Below the pieces are notes generated by a model, which worked only from the letters and a program-made list of their open reading frames with translations, was not told where the DNA came from and ran no database searches. A stretch of DNA of 42,662 bases, taken from assembly GCA_033557835.1 (NCBI GenBank), contig JAWQRO010000333.1:1-42662 (forward strand), in the 5' to 3' direction. This DNA comes from Helochares maculicollis. Taxonomy: Eukaryota; Arthropoda; Insecta; Coleoptera; Hydrophilidae. Positions 11,651-23,299 of the stretch are shown here, one piece after another; the first letter of the stretch is position 1, and each line of letters starts with the position of its first letter. The translations under genes were made by a program, and so were the position numbers.

Positions 11651-13140
11651 TCCAATTTTAACCTTCTCAAACACACATTTCTATTTCATTTCAATGATTC
11701 TAATAACACTCTAAGACTTTTAAAAAACAAAAATTTTAAAAATGTATCATTGCGTTTTATCTTTTTTATTTTTTCAATTTTAAAGTACTGGTTAGTTACC
11801 TGTAATCTGCATATCTAAATAAATATATCTCGTGCTTAAGTCTAGACACAAAGAAGTTTGATTTGTTAAAACATTCCTTTATAACTCTTTACGACTGTGT
11901 TTAACTAAGGGGTAACAGTATCGAAAAACAGTTCATTTTTAGAAGGCAAGGACAGAAAATTTCGCAAGGTAAATGGTCAAGGATAATCGTGCAATTTTAA
12001 TAAATGGACAAACACGATTTCATAAAGCACATAAAACCCGGAACGATTTCAAACTGCGACATAAAACATTTTACATAATTTTTCACAAATTAATTCAGTA
12101 TGGAGCCTATCAAAAATTCTTTTGGAAATTTAAAACCCTAAATGACCACGAGTAGACCATAAATTATGAATGGTGCAAACAAAGATACTTATGTGTACTC
12201 TTTAATTTAAAACCTGAAAAGTGGGTAGCCATGATAAAAAATATTGAATGATGCAGTTGTTGTCTCAATGACCACGTGTTCTAGTATTGTTGTGTACTAA
12301 TTTTTGTTATAGGTCAAGTATATAAAACGTGGTCGAACTTTTAAATATCGCGTGTCTACTAGAGTGCATTTTACCTCCATAATACTGGGATAGGAAAAAC
12401 TGAGTTGTTCATTTTGAACTCAAAACCTAATTCGAAACTACCTTTACGGAAAATGAAAGCTTTTCATTAAAAAATTACACATATTGAATTTATTCAATAA
12501 ATGTTTGCTGCCTAAAATTATTGGTTCCATATCTGTATGCGCGTGTGTGTGTGTGATAATTTATAAAATATGATTAAATCGCAGACCCACTAATTTTTCA
12601 ACGCGGTTCATTGGTACAAAACGTAATGTACAAATATAGCCTTAAGTTCTTAAAAGTGTAATAAACATGAAGGGCTACTGATGCTACATTGATTCAGCAT
12701 ATCATTAACATAAAAACAAATATATTTGCATACACGTTTGGGACGTTGATTTAAGAGATATATTTTTAGATTTATGATTTCCTAATGTGCTAGTAACTGA
12801 AACACCAAAATATTTGCAAAATAAATAAACAGTAACATAATTTTCAATTATATTCCACTACGTACCATTCAAAGTCAATGTGCAGATTTAAATAAATCTT
12901 ATCGATCAAAAACCCAAAAAGGATGTTACCATGAATCACATCTAAAAAAACATTTAAAAGAATCACTGAAGGCACTTAACACCGTTCTTTAAACGTCCGA
13001 TTTGAAGTTTGTTGACCAATTAACATGTTAACACAAGAATAATTTAATCATTAATGAACACACAGTTACGGCCATGCTAATATAGATATTTTCAAAAGTG
13101 CAGAACCGCGAGAATATGAATTTGAAGAGAATAATATTCT
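11651..13140. other. AT-rich stretch, no gene recognised
   Basis: This stretch contains a short GT dinucleotide run at about 12541-12555. Small open frames such as 11973-12155 show no motif or homology I can name. Confidence 0.5.
12541..12556. repeat. GT dinucleotide microsatellite
   Basis: GCGTGTGTGTGTGTGTG run in AT-rich DNA. Confidence 0.85.
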
Positions 13141-13149
13141 GTAAAGTCT

Positions 13150-13335
13150 TATATATAAATGCGGAGGTGTTGTGTACAATTGGCGGTCTCGGACTCCTAC
13201 CGCAGCGCCACGTAGTGGCGACGAGAGTGTTAAGAAAGCTACTGTAGAAGCCGGCCTACTTGCGATTAGTATCACCCCCTCTGCTGAAACACGCGATTTC
13301 CATCAAATACTGCAGGCATGCTACGAAAGACAACG
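13150..13335. other. Small GC-richer block with coding-like composition on both strands, unidentified
   Basis: This block stands out from the AT-rich surroundings. A plus frame starting 13172 (71 codons) includes NWRSRTPTAAPRSGDESVKK. A minus frame of 69 codons (13066-13275) overlaps it. A TATATAAA-like string lies just upstream at about 13150. It may be a leader or end fragment of an LTR retroelement, but I recognise no family and find no second copy in the window. Confidence 0.3.
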
Positions 13336-16225
13336 GGTTAACAGTTCTCTCAAGATATATCTGAGCTTTTGGCAACAGTTTTGTTAATATTTTAGCGCTT
13401 TAGTCTTCGACCATAATTTTAAAATGAGGTTTTCCACCTGCTGAATTGTTGGCGCAAACGGATTGCGATCTATTGCATGACCATAACCTTTTAACTCTAC
13501 AAAATTATTGAGGAAAAGATTAAGCTGCAACCATGTTTGAAATAAAAAATGCTCTGTGGTTTTTTTTAATATTTTTTAAAACAACTATTATTTTATTGGC
13601 ACAGCTGTTCGGTAGCCTCATAACTGACATAGCAGAAAATTAAGTCAACAAAATGTTGCTATCATATCGAACAAATCTTTGTGCCATATTATAAATAACT
13701 TAAAATAGAATTGTAAGCTTGTAATAAGTTTACAACAATAATCCTGAAAATGAACATGTACAAAGTTTTTAAATTTGATGTAATCATTTCCAACTACACG
13801 CAAATTATACCACCAATTTCGCAAATATCAAAAATGTTATCAAACACGTTACGTCAAAACTAAATATATAGCGCAGAATTAAAATTTCAATTAAGACCAT
13901 TACTTTGCCCAACCATGTACGTGACATAGATACAACGGTAATGTATTAAATAATTGCAAAAAATGCAGTCATTGTTCAAGTGTTATATAGAAACCTACTA
14001 AACTTTTGACAAACGAATACAAGAAGCAATGTCAATCAATAAAATTTGCACTACGTTACAATGTATTTAGTCTGAAAGAAAAGTAGGACAAGAGTAGGTA
14101 AAGTAAACAATATCCTTTCGTCCGAATGAATGAATACAAAACATTTTCGATTTTCAGGAACAATCGTATGGAGAAATGTGAATTATTGCATTTGTGCCAG
14201 TGACCTGTACCTTTACGCTTATCATTTAGCATTTATCTACAAAACGTTTCAAAGCTTCTAGATAAAAATATAAAACTTTTTTTATAGAACATACCGCTGG
14301 GTAAACTACTTTTTTAATTACTATAAGGGTTGAATTGGTCATGTTTACGTGAATGGCATAAGCACAAGTACGTATACGTTTCAGCAGCCATGCCACTAAG
14401 CAATTTTTCAAATTTGTAGAAAGTCGATGCTAAAGTAGCTTAAAACATTCCACTTGTCAAATTTACATTTTACAGAAATTTACATAAGTGCATAGTCGTT
14501 AAGGGTCTATTAAAGTGTCCTTAAACTCATACCGCAACTTATATTTATTTCTCTACGAATCACTGCTATAAATAAGTACGAACGCCTTTTCTAAAAATAT
14601 AGAACGCCTTTATTATTTATGAAAATTTCAAGATTAATTGTTATCACTTAATCAATTAATAGTTGCTATTCGTATACTTAAAACAATATACAAATTTTGC
14701 TGCAATATTATAAGTCATCTGATTTTATTTGTACTGTATAAATGTGTTATATAACATCCCTCTTTGAATGTAGCTTACATTGGACACTAGAAAGCTTAAC
14801 ATAAATTCTGTTCTGCATCCTTTCATTCTATCCTGCTATTATACTTATCGGAAGAGCAAAGTTCAGCGCCCCCTACAACATAGCACCTATTTTGCATATA
14901 TGCTAATTTTAGTGTCACCCCTTTTTAAGGAGTTTACATTGTTATTAATTTATTTACGCTACACGATACTCTTTAAAAACTCAAAACCGTAACTAGCAAT
15001 TTATTTAAATTTCAATACCATTTGACTAACTAATTTCACAGACAAGGTATTTAATTCTTGATTTCATTCTCGTTATTTTATCTATTCTAACAAAGATATT
15101 TTATAGTTATTGTTAATTCAATGATTCAATAAGTATTTATTATTACAGCATAAGAAAATAATCATTACTTTGTCGTTAACAATTAACAAACTAAGCATTT
15201 AATTACTAATATGAAAGTATTGCGGTATACGTAACACATGGCCTCTGTGCCTCTCAATAAAATTCTCTTAGTATTTAGCGATTAAATGATTGATTTTGAC
15301 CGTCAGCTTTACTAAAAGATTGTAATTATAAATCACAAAAGACGTGCTTATAAGAATGGAAATTCTAAAGTACCATCGCCCCTAAAATATCTACTTTCGC
15401 ACACAATTCAATGTTAAAGGCCGCTTTCCTTTCAAAGTAGCGCCTTTTCAAATACCTAATAATCACCAGCTACGAAACTCATTTGCGAAGCTTATAATTT
15501 AAGTGCCTGGTTACTTTATAGGTATATTCGGCCCTAATATGAAATAATTATATTCCAATTAGTTATGTTTTTAACAATACTATAACCTTCACTAACAAAA
15601 TGTAGTTATTAACACTTTTCATCCCGTTCTATATTCGTAATTTGTTAATGATAACGTATTATTAGTTATCACAAAACATAGAAGGTTCTCAGTTTGACAT
15701 AACGAGCGTTACTTATATTTATAATACCTAAATTATGACACTTTTATGCACCCGATTGGGAACATGACCTGGTATAAAAGTTCTTAAAATTAAAAGTAAT
15801 CGAATAATTTTTTTGTATCTTAGTCTACGTAATTATGGAAACTAATCAACACATGACAATTGCTCTTATTCACAAAATATCTGGTATAATGAAAAACAGT
15901 TACCCAAAAAAAACAATAAAGAAAAGCTAGTAAGAACTATTATATCTTATAGGATATAACCTAAACTATATAATTCGATAGTTACAACGATTCAAAAGCT
16001 TGTACCACACTTCTTTGTGCAATCCTATATGAACTTTAAAACATCTAGTATTTTTCTTTGATATTTAATATATTTTCTATTTATTTTTGCTTAATATGTT
16101 GATATACTGCTTTCAATTTAAGTCACACATAGTAATTGACTGAAATTAGTTCAACCTAGAATCCTAGATTATAATTAATACCCTATATAAAGGCATCTAA
16201 AACAAGTTTATGAAAATTAAACGTG
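13336..16225. other. AT-rich stretch, no gene recognised
   Basis: Only short open frames (14226-14411 minus, 14780-14992 plus) without motifs. The Bel/Pao integrase and a second LTR would be expected near 14-16.2 kb if the element were whole. I can recognise neither, apart from a weak integrase-like start close to 16240-16290. Confidence 0.45.
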
Positions 16226-16299
16226 TACCCTTTGCAGCTCACTAAGACGTCTCAAGTAACTCGTTCGTAAGTGATATAGTTCATGAAATTAGGACAACG

Positions 16300-16510
16300 T
16301 CTTTCTTAATATCAGCAATTTCTTAAGAAGAATGATACTCAAACGAAGGCCAATTATCGGTATTTAAATAGGGCCAATATAGACCATACCATCAAAGATT
16401 ATGGTTTTCTAGAATATTAGAATACACTTCTCGAGATGCACAGCCAATAGGATTCAATGGTGACAACACGTGTAACCACCGTTTAATTTGGGTAACCTCC
16501 AGAATCTAAG
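16300..16510 (-). pseudogene. Bel/Pao post-RNase H linker remnant
   Basis: The minus-strand translation reads NPIGCASREVYSNILENHNL, stop, then WYGLYWPYLNTDNWPSF. It matches the characteristic Bel/Pao stretch after RNase H ('NPAD-ASRG', then 'WW-GP-WL', then 'WP'). The aspartate of NPAD is replaced. A weak continuation near 16240-16290 resembles the start of the integrase N-terminal domain. Confidence 0.75.
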
Positions 16511-16999
16511 TCAACCTGTTTGCAACGATTGTCTTCAACAAATGCGGCGAAGACCGCAGCCACGCCAATACTATTATGGAGTCAGTCCAAAAGTAACTTT
16601 GATGACAAGCCGCTATGATAAGAAAAGACTGTACTGATGTGTACACTTTTAACAATAATAATTCTCCAGATAACTATAGTCTGGGCAGTGAAATACTTTT
16701 GAGAGGGACCATCTTTGATTTACTTTTCAAAACTTATAATCTTATATTCTACTGTACATCTACTACACGTAAGTAAACAACAGCTGCAAATCCTCACTTA
16801 GAGGCGTTGCGAAGTTCCAGCAAAGAAGTTTCTTTGACATTGAATCTAAAATTAACAAATCTGGGACGTTTTATTTGTTTAAAACAATTGTGAAACAAAT
16901 GTTTTCTAATACTCTAGCAAATTTGAAGTTAACATTTCATTCCAAGAAATACGCGAACCCTCATCCAACTGTAATTGCTTTAATATCCTTAAAACCAAA

Positions 17000-17330
17000 A
17001 AAGGAGCACATCTATCATAAGTAAGGTGTTATGTTTAAATTTTTGAACATCTGGAGCATCAACTGTCCTAAACAAAATATATTAATATTTTACGTCTTCA
17101 TTTTTAACCAATATATATCTTACAAATATCCACGGTGACTGCAACTTTGGGTAACCTAAAATTTAACAAAATAGCTGTTGTAATTTTGGACAAACATACA
17201 AAAAGTCTTTTAGTGGCCCATTAGATCTTTTAGATGAAGCAGCAAACACCACTCTAAATTTTGTGGCAGAACTATCAGCTTTAAAGGGAGTATGACGTGG
17301 TATCAAATAGGAGTAAAAATTAGGAGTTAA
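17000..17330 (-). pseudogene. Bel/Pao reverse transcriptase remnant
   Basis: The minus-strand translation contains YLIPRHTPFKADSSATKFRV followed by VFAASSKRSNG and then PKLQQ. This is the Bel/Pao RT entry block, in which a 'Y-x-P-H-H' motif precedes 'K-x-R-V-V-F-(D/N)-(G/A)-S'. Downstream, DVQKFKHNTL matches the segment before the catalytic palm motif. The catalytic YxDD block itself is not visible, so the enzyme is dead. Confidence 0.8.
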
Positions 17331-17599
17331 AAACATATGTCACAATTATAAGAATTCTTCCTGAAATTTTTCATATTGATTTTTAATATCTATAATATTC
17401 TATACCGATTGAGGGAGATAATATGAGATTCTTTAAACTCAGGGGGTTTGACCTTGACACGTAAAGATACAATATATCGGCTTTTAATATATATAGTGAC
17501 ATTTTCAGCAAATTGTTTCCCTCAATCATCGTCCTCAAGGTTAGCTATATGCAAAGAAATAGGCTCTTCGATCTCTTAAAACTTTTTTATCTAAAACTT

Positions 17600-17910
17600 A
17601 GAGTCTCCCAATCTTACTGAAGAAAATTTCGTGAAAACATGTGGCAAAACATTTGTAGGTAAGACATGGCAGATGTTATCTATAATTACTGTATTTCTGC
17701 GGACTATCTTACTAGAAGAAAATCTTGGGTTTATATAACAATCTACTTGTCAGTTGCGCTTAAAACAGTGACCTATCCCATGCCAGAAACAGTAATAGAT
17801 GTGTTTTGCTTTTTCAAGCCTAGTCTATTTACATACTCATTTAATAGTAGCGAATCTGAATCAATAACGATCCATATTTTTTGTGATTTACAATCTATCT
17901 GGCTGCACCC
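17600..17910 (-). pseudogene. Bel/Pao aspartic protease remnant
   Basis: A minus-strand frame reads WIVIDSDSLLLNEYVNRLGL followed by KKQNTSITVSGMG, matching the Bel/Pao protease block around the active-site D-S-G and its downstream 'GI/MG' strand. The glycine of the active site is replaced by aspartate and stops follow. The plus-strand open frame 17666-17962 is the shadow of this region. Just upstream (18050-18160) is a weakly recognisable cysteine-histidine stretch (CPHCKEEYSCHKF) that fits the gag-pol linker zinc knuckles. Confidence 0.72.
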
Positions 17911-18239
17911 TCCAAACAAGAGACCAAAACCGGCGGAATTAGGTTTCCTGAGTTTGCTTTGATAAGATTACATTCTCATTATTAAAAGGTATCTGATGAG
18001 TTTCAGTCTTCCAGTGCAGTAAGAAACGATTAAGTTAAAACCCATTACAGACGAACAATTGGTTGCCCTATGAGATGTGACCAATCACATATAACAAACC
18101 CTACAAGATTTGTCCAACTTTCATAATTTTGAAGATGAACTAGAAACAAATTTATGACAAGAATACTCCTCCTTGCAATGAGGACATGCCTTTGCTACAT
18201 CATTACAACTTAAAAAAAATTGTTCGAAAATGTATTGAA

Positions 18240-18845
18240 TAAGTAGTGGGTTTAAGGTTTTCTATAATAATTTTAGCGCAGGAAACGGCCCCAACGCGAC
18301 ACCTCTTTTTCATGAACTCAACAAAATGAGTGAATGTTGGTACATTTACATTAGCATACTCAGTTTCAAACAAATTTCTCAAATGCGAATTTAATGAACA
18401 AATGCAGAAGTGCACCAAAATAAAATTTTCAGTATCTTGCAATGTTATATGATAAGAAGCATTTACATTGTCCCGTAAATAATTTGTAAAAGCTTGCAAA
18501 CAAGCTAAGCTAGATTTATCTGCCAAGGGTTTGATATTTAGAATTTCATCAAGGTAGTAGGTAGCTACTAGACGAATGGTTTCATATTTTTGTTCTATAG
18601 CATTCCTTGCACCTGCAAACTTATCACCAGTTCATGGTAGCGTAATAACAATGCCAAGTGTAGGTTCCACTAAGTAAGTCTTTAAGTAGTGAAACCGTTC
18701 TATGTCACACAAAGACTTATTCTCAATAATTAATCATCTCGAAAACCACTCACGAAGAATGCCAGAAAACTGCGATAAATTTAGTTTTGTAAGCTGTATA
18801 TTTGATGATTTTTTTTGTTTAGAAGATGTTTGGCTGTACCGGCGA
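18240..18845 (-). pseudogene. Bel/Pao gag remnant (DUF1759-like)
   Basis: The translation starts with a SSKQKKSSNIQLTKLNLSQF stretch that matches the usual opening of the Bel/Pao gag fold before the 'FSG' motif. It continues with ERFHYLKTYL and then, after a stop, with AIEQKYETIRLVATYLDEIL and an open frame at 18526-18203. That frame contains NLFETEYANVNVPTF and FVEFMKKRC, which are the standard last helices of DUF1759. The part between FSG and ERFHYLK is shorter than in intact gags, so a deletion is likely. Gag would package the element RNA in virus-like particles. Confidence 0.8.
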
Positions 18846-18850
18846 TTTAA

Positions 18851-19600
18851 AAGTTAAATAATTTACTTTCATAAAACAATCTTTTGCCTTGATTTAACAA
18901 TGCAGCAATAAGCGCTTTATCACCATTTCCTTCTGAATGTTGTGATGTGTTTGTTATGTCTGCTTCCTGTTGGAAGGACCAATGTTTTCTTTGATGTTCT
19001 TTTGGTTGCTGGTTCAAAATGAGGCTGGCTGCCTGCGTTTCCTTATGCCTTAAAAACCAACGCTTTCTTATGAGATCGCTTTGCAGGGTGAAGAAATACA
19101 GCTTGCTTATGGTATCTTTAATACCCTGCCAACAAGGCCGAGATCTACAAAACGATTGTCTGTCGCCGGCTTGAACAGTATGTACCCTTACATGGCGGAG
19201 GGGGTGGCTGCTCAAGGTGCTACATCTATTTTTCTTAAGGACTAATTTGACTTAACAACCACTTTAACACAAAAGTCATGTAAATTGTCGGACATATTCT
19301 GCAAATTATCACAAACAACTGGCGAATTTGAAATCTAGCATTAAAAACAGTATAAGCGATTCTGTTCTGCGAATCTAGACTAGGTTTTCTAAGCCTTAAG
19401 TAAGCTCCTGCTCTGGTGTTAACCCAACCATCTTCAAAAGAGAGCAGACTACAAATATTTGTCAATAAAGAATCCAAAAGAGCTAGTAAAATTAATGATG
19501 TAATTTGAAATAAATATTTAACCGCACGCCTGTAAAATAAACTTATACGTAAAAGCAACATACGCCAAAAAAGAAACAAAAAATCAAACGTTAACGTTAA
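18851..19600 (-). other. Possible leader/5' LTR region of the Bel/Pao element
   Basis: On the minus strand this lies directly upstream of gag, where a leader, primer-binding site and LTR are expected. It contains two open frames (19215-18847, 122 codons; 19579-19235, 114 codons) that resemble no protein I know. A GC-richer part at about 19080-19215 stands out. No matching LTR was found on the other side of the element, so this assignment rests on position alone. Confidence 0.3.
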
Positions 19601-20569
19601 AACAATAGTAGCAATTTTTGCATTGACTAATCGAACTTAAACAGCTTTTTTAATTAAAAAACTAGAGAATCAAAAGAAAACTCAAAGAAACCTTATCCGT
19701 GGCTGCGAAAGACCAAATGAAAGTTAAACGTATGAAAACTTAAGAGGTACTTACAATTATTAATGTTTTTCTTCCTGAACCTTTTCACCATAGGGAAAGG
19801 GCAGAAGCGGGAGCACAGGCTGCCATGCACAGTTTATAAGATGAATTAAAATGGACTCTAGCCTGTACAAAGGCATAAAACCATTTTTTGACTCGCCTAC
19901 CTGAGGATCAACAATTTACTGCTTTTTTCTGGTTCAATTTTTCAGAGAAGTCAATAAAATATAAAATACGAACCCATACACACACTTTTAAAACTTCATT
20001 AGTAGCATTGATAAAAATTACTTATAACTTCTTTAATTTTTAAGCCGGCAATTTTCATAAATATGGTCAGACATAGTTGTCATATCTGTTAATCAAAACA
20101 AAACGTTCTAAAATATATAAAAATTTACAATCAACTTATATCAAAAGTCACAGAAACAGTCTATAAGTAAAGCACACCGATCAGAATACAGTTGTATATT
20201 TTTTATTTAAAATAAGTAATTCTAGTACAAGTAAGAATATTAGATTTATTATTTACTATAGTAAAGTAATTTAATTAGGAAAACTAACTATGCCAGGGCA
20301 AGAGACCTGGTAGATATGAAAGTATTCTAACTTCTTTCCATCAAATAATCTTTATATGAGGTCAGTTCTTTAAGATGATAAGTGCTACCGTCGGTCAACT
20401 AAAGTGCATCAAAAAATCTTAAATATTGAAGGTATTGTATTCCCTTCAACCTTAGGACAATTGTGCAATGGACGAAATCATTAATTCATTTCCTTGAATT
20501 TAAACACTATAATACCATATAGAAAAATAAATAGTACATAAATATATATCTTTATTGCAGAAATTCAGG
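19601..20569. other. AT-rich stretch, no gene recognised
   Basis: No open frame of note and no domain recognised. Confidence 0.5.
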
Positions 20570-21440
20570 GACATTAGTGATGCAAAGTGTTCAATTGACA
20601 AATAATTCATTATAAGTGAATATTGTCACCATTTCATCTGTACCTGCGTCTTCCAAGAATATAAATGTATACTAAATTGCAAGCTGCAACAAGTGCATTG
20701 TCACTATATAATACTGACATAGGTATACATTCTTTATGGTTAAACGTTTATTTGCTAGGATGTTCAATTTTAAAATCCAACAGAATCAATCATAGTTGTT
20801 GGAATTTGGAGTATCCGCTGTCTATGATTTAAATTAAATATTTCATTACTCATTTGTTCTTTCAGTAGCACTTAATCATTATCAGAAGAAAGTAGTTTGG
20901 CGATGTCTTATTGAACGTTTAAGCGCAACTGCAATCTTAAATGTAAATAACTGGCAAAATGTTTCCAATGATCATTTCAATACACTCGAAGGAATTCATA
21001 AATTCCATACATTTTCATTTTTACATATTGCCACTGTTGTGTTTGGCAGGATTTTGATAAATAAATGGCTGAACTCATATCTTTCCATCTTTAGCGAAAT
21101 CATACCTCAGTCTGGCTACTACGGCCATGCACATAACTTTAGTAATAAAATAATAAAACGCTCATCAAATAAAACATAGTTCGATCATTTCAATTTTTTA
21201 ATTTAATGTTGATACCAGACTGTAGACAGTATCGCGGCGATTCAAACATAATGTCTCGAATCTTATTCAATCTGTTCAAGTAATTGTTGCGTTTTCAACA
21301 ACATTTCTTTTTCTTTTTAGTTAAGACATCAGCACAAAGGGTTCCTTTATCATAAGTTCTATGACTCTGTGCCAAACTCATGACACAATAAATGGACTAA
21401 GGTCAAACTTGGTTGCAGCTTCGTTAGAAGACTCTACGTT
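20570..21440 (-). mobile_element. Mariner-superfamily remnant of the plant/oomycete-like branch
   Basis: Minus-strand translation from 21430 gives SSNEAATKFDLSPFIVS, a stop, then VWHRV: a helix-turn-helix as in transposases of the Soymar/plant-like mariner branch. A frameshift leads to KGTLCADVLTKKK and then RRDTVYSLVSTLN (about 21225-21260), again in the family order. At about 21145-21030 the frame reads FITKVMCMAVVARLRYDFAK, then after a stop QPFIYQNPAKHNSGN, the family's core catalytic-domain block. The first-aspartate block between these parts is missing. A weaker match to the C-terminal end may extend to 20570. The copy is dead. Confidence 0.72.
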
Positions 21441-22084
21441 GCACTAAAAATGTCATTTCGCTTTACAAGTCAACAACAAACAAAATACATATTTCAATTA
21501 TATGTACTATATTTTTGTCGTAACAAAGATACTTTGACTGCTCCGCTATATTTGATAATTTTAGTTGACTGACAAGAAAGAATTGCATTTGTCGTTTATT
21601 GGAACAGTCGATACAAGTGCAAAGAATAAATTTTTATCAATATTAAACAGTGCAAATAAGTTAACTATTACATTTTATAAATAAAAAAAATTTTAAGAAT
21701 ATATCTTAAGACAGAGGAAGTATTTGTAGTTCAAAAATGACCTTATTTGTCTTTATTTTGGAGAAATTGAGTTGCAAGTAGTTGCAATAAAGTTTAAAGA
21801 AAAAACAGTACAATACTTTTATATGGACAGAATAATTTATAGACGTAATAAATATATTTGATATTAAGAGAACTTATATTGAAAATAATTATCATTGTAT
21901 TTTAGATTTATTTTCTATAACAGGCCAAACATTATCGGCGCTTACTGCGTATCGTGAATATTTACCATATTAAATCATATGTGCAAATTCGGTTCAAAAT
22001 CAATCGTTTCTTGAAACTAATGATGAATGAAAATGAAAAATATTGTGACAAAAATATCTAACTTAGAACTATTGACTATGCATT
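21441..22084. other. AT-rich stretch, no gene recognised
   Basis: I see no coding signal here. It separates two mariner remnants of opposite orientation. Confidence 0.5.
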
Positions 22085-22470
22085 TGATCGAACTGGAAAA
22101 AACTATCTACCATGAACTACTTCATTAATGCAAAGTTTTAAATTTGGATCTCTACTATCAAGAAAATGGTCCGTTTGAACTTAAAGATTAAACAAAAGCA
22201 CTCAGATTGGGAAAAGGGAAATTGCGTATTTCACCAAAGCAATTCCAGGCCGCACATTTCTCACTCACAAAATAATCCGAAAGCTTGGTTAAGAGAAATC
22301 TTGCATTAAGCGATTACCTTCTTTTCTTATTATTTTAAAAGTTACAACGTGATGATAAGTTAGCATAAAAAGAAGAGTGTGGAAATCGCTTCGTGAAGTC
22401 GTTAATAGCGACCAAAGTTTCTATAAGAGAAGCATAATGAAATTATCATATAATATGTAACAAATAATAA
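22085..22470 (+). pseudogene. Mariner transposase C-terminal fragment
   Basis: Plus-strand frames give IYHELL, a stop, then KVLNLDLYYQ (22108-22160), matching the mariner block before the second catalytic aspartate. Next comes FHQSNSRPHIS (about 22230-22262), which is the 'FHQDNARPH' block with the aspartate changed to serine. LALSDYLLF (about 22302-22330) then carries the third aspartate. The end reads SFYKRSIMKLSYNM plus stop near 22420-22460, the typical transposase C-terminus. The 'HPPYSPD' block between the second and third aspartates is missing. The N-terminal half and terminal repeats are not seen. The type is nearest to the irritans/mellifera group, clearly different from the two other plus-strand mariners in the window. 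Confidence 0.72.
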
Positions 22471-23299
22471 AATAAAACATTGATTATTTGACCTAGATTA
22501 AACAACTCTAAACATGCTAAATATCGACTAGAAAGAAGTGTAAATATACTGCGTCATTGTTGTAAATTTGTTGCGAGAAATAGTTTAAAATAAAAAACAG
22601 TTCCATTATCTCCAATGATGTTTTCAGCTAAGAAACAGTACAACTGCTTGGTTTAAGCGCTATGAAGCACCTAGACCTCCACCTTAGCCATGAAATTCAG
22701 TCCTCGACCAACTGACTGTTCAATTCTTCAAATCCTTTTGAAACCTCATCAGAGGTTTGAACTTAGAATATCTGTTCTCTCGGATCTTGTATTATACACA
22801 GACGCCCTAGAAGAACATGGTAGCATTCGAATCCTATCTTTCAAAAACAAGGTACCTGCTATCTTAAGATTAAAAATGCTAGCCTGCAACTAAAGCTGCC
22901 GCTTGAGTCCTTTATACGAGTTTCCTCCTTACTTCAACAACAGAAAGAAGTTCTAACTGTAAAGTTCTTCGTCTCGAATATGTTAAAGAATTCGAGCAAC
23001 TAGGATATAATAAACAATATTCTTGAAACAATAATAGGGTCCGAAAAAATTGAGAGAGCATAACAATCTACCGCAGACATGATAGCACATAGTGAAACAA
23101 CACCACAATCGGTAGAATTAAGACAGCACCCGAATGGACCATATGAGTAGCGATATGAACAAAAAAAGACAAACGTCTTTACAGCTGACAGCAAGTAAAT
23201 TCAAAAAGGAAGCGGGGAGAAGCATGAAGATTAAGGACAGGAAGACACATAATCGAGAAGCGACTGATAAAACGAGTAGATTGGATAAAATCTTTATCT
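22471..23299. other. Unassigned stretch between two mariner remnants
   Basis: Slightly less AT-rich than the surroundings between 22650 and 23300, with overlapping short frames on both strands (22690-22893 plus; 23134-23322 plus; 23118-23330 minus). The Lys/Arg-rich plus frame at 23134 could come from an old retroelement gag, but I recognise no motif. Confidence 0.4.

Larger units (their letters stand above)
16230..18850 (-). mobile_element. Decayed Bel/Pao LTR retrotransposon internal region
   Basis: Reading the minus strand from 18850 downward gives, in the right order, gag (about 18845-18240), an aspartic protease region (about 17910-17600), reverse transcriptase (about 17330-17000) and the sequence after RNase H (about 16510-16300). 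Every part carries stops and frame changes, so the element is dead. Spacing between domains is close to normal for the first half, then compressed between reverse transcriptase and the post-RNase H part, which points to deletions. No flanking LTR pair could be confirmed. The sequence at 18860-19600 is where the leader and 5' LTR should be. Confidence 0.82.

Noticed and set aside
17666..17962. 98-codon plus-strand frame
   Set aside because: It lies antisense to the Bel/Pao protease remnant, which has recognisable motifs in order on the minus strand.
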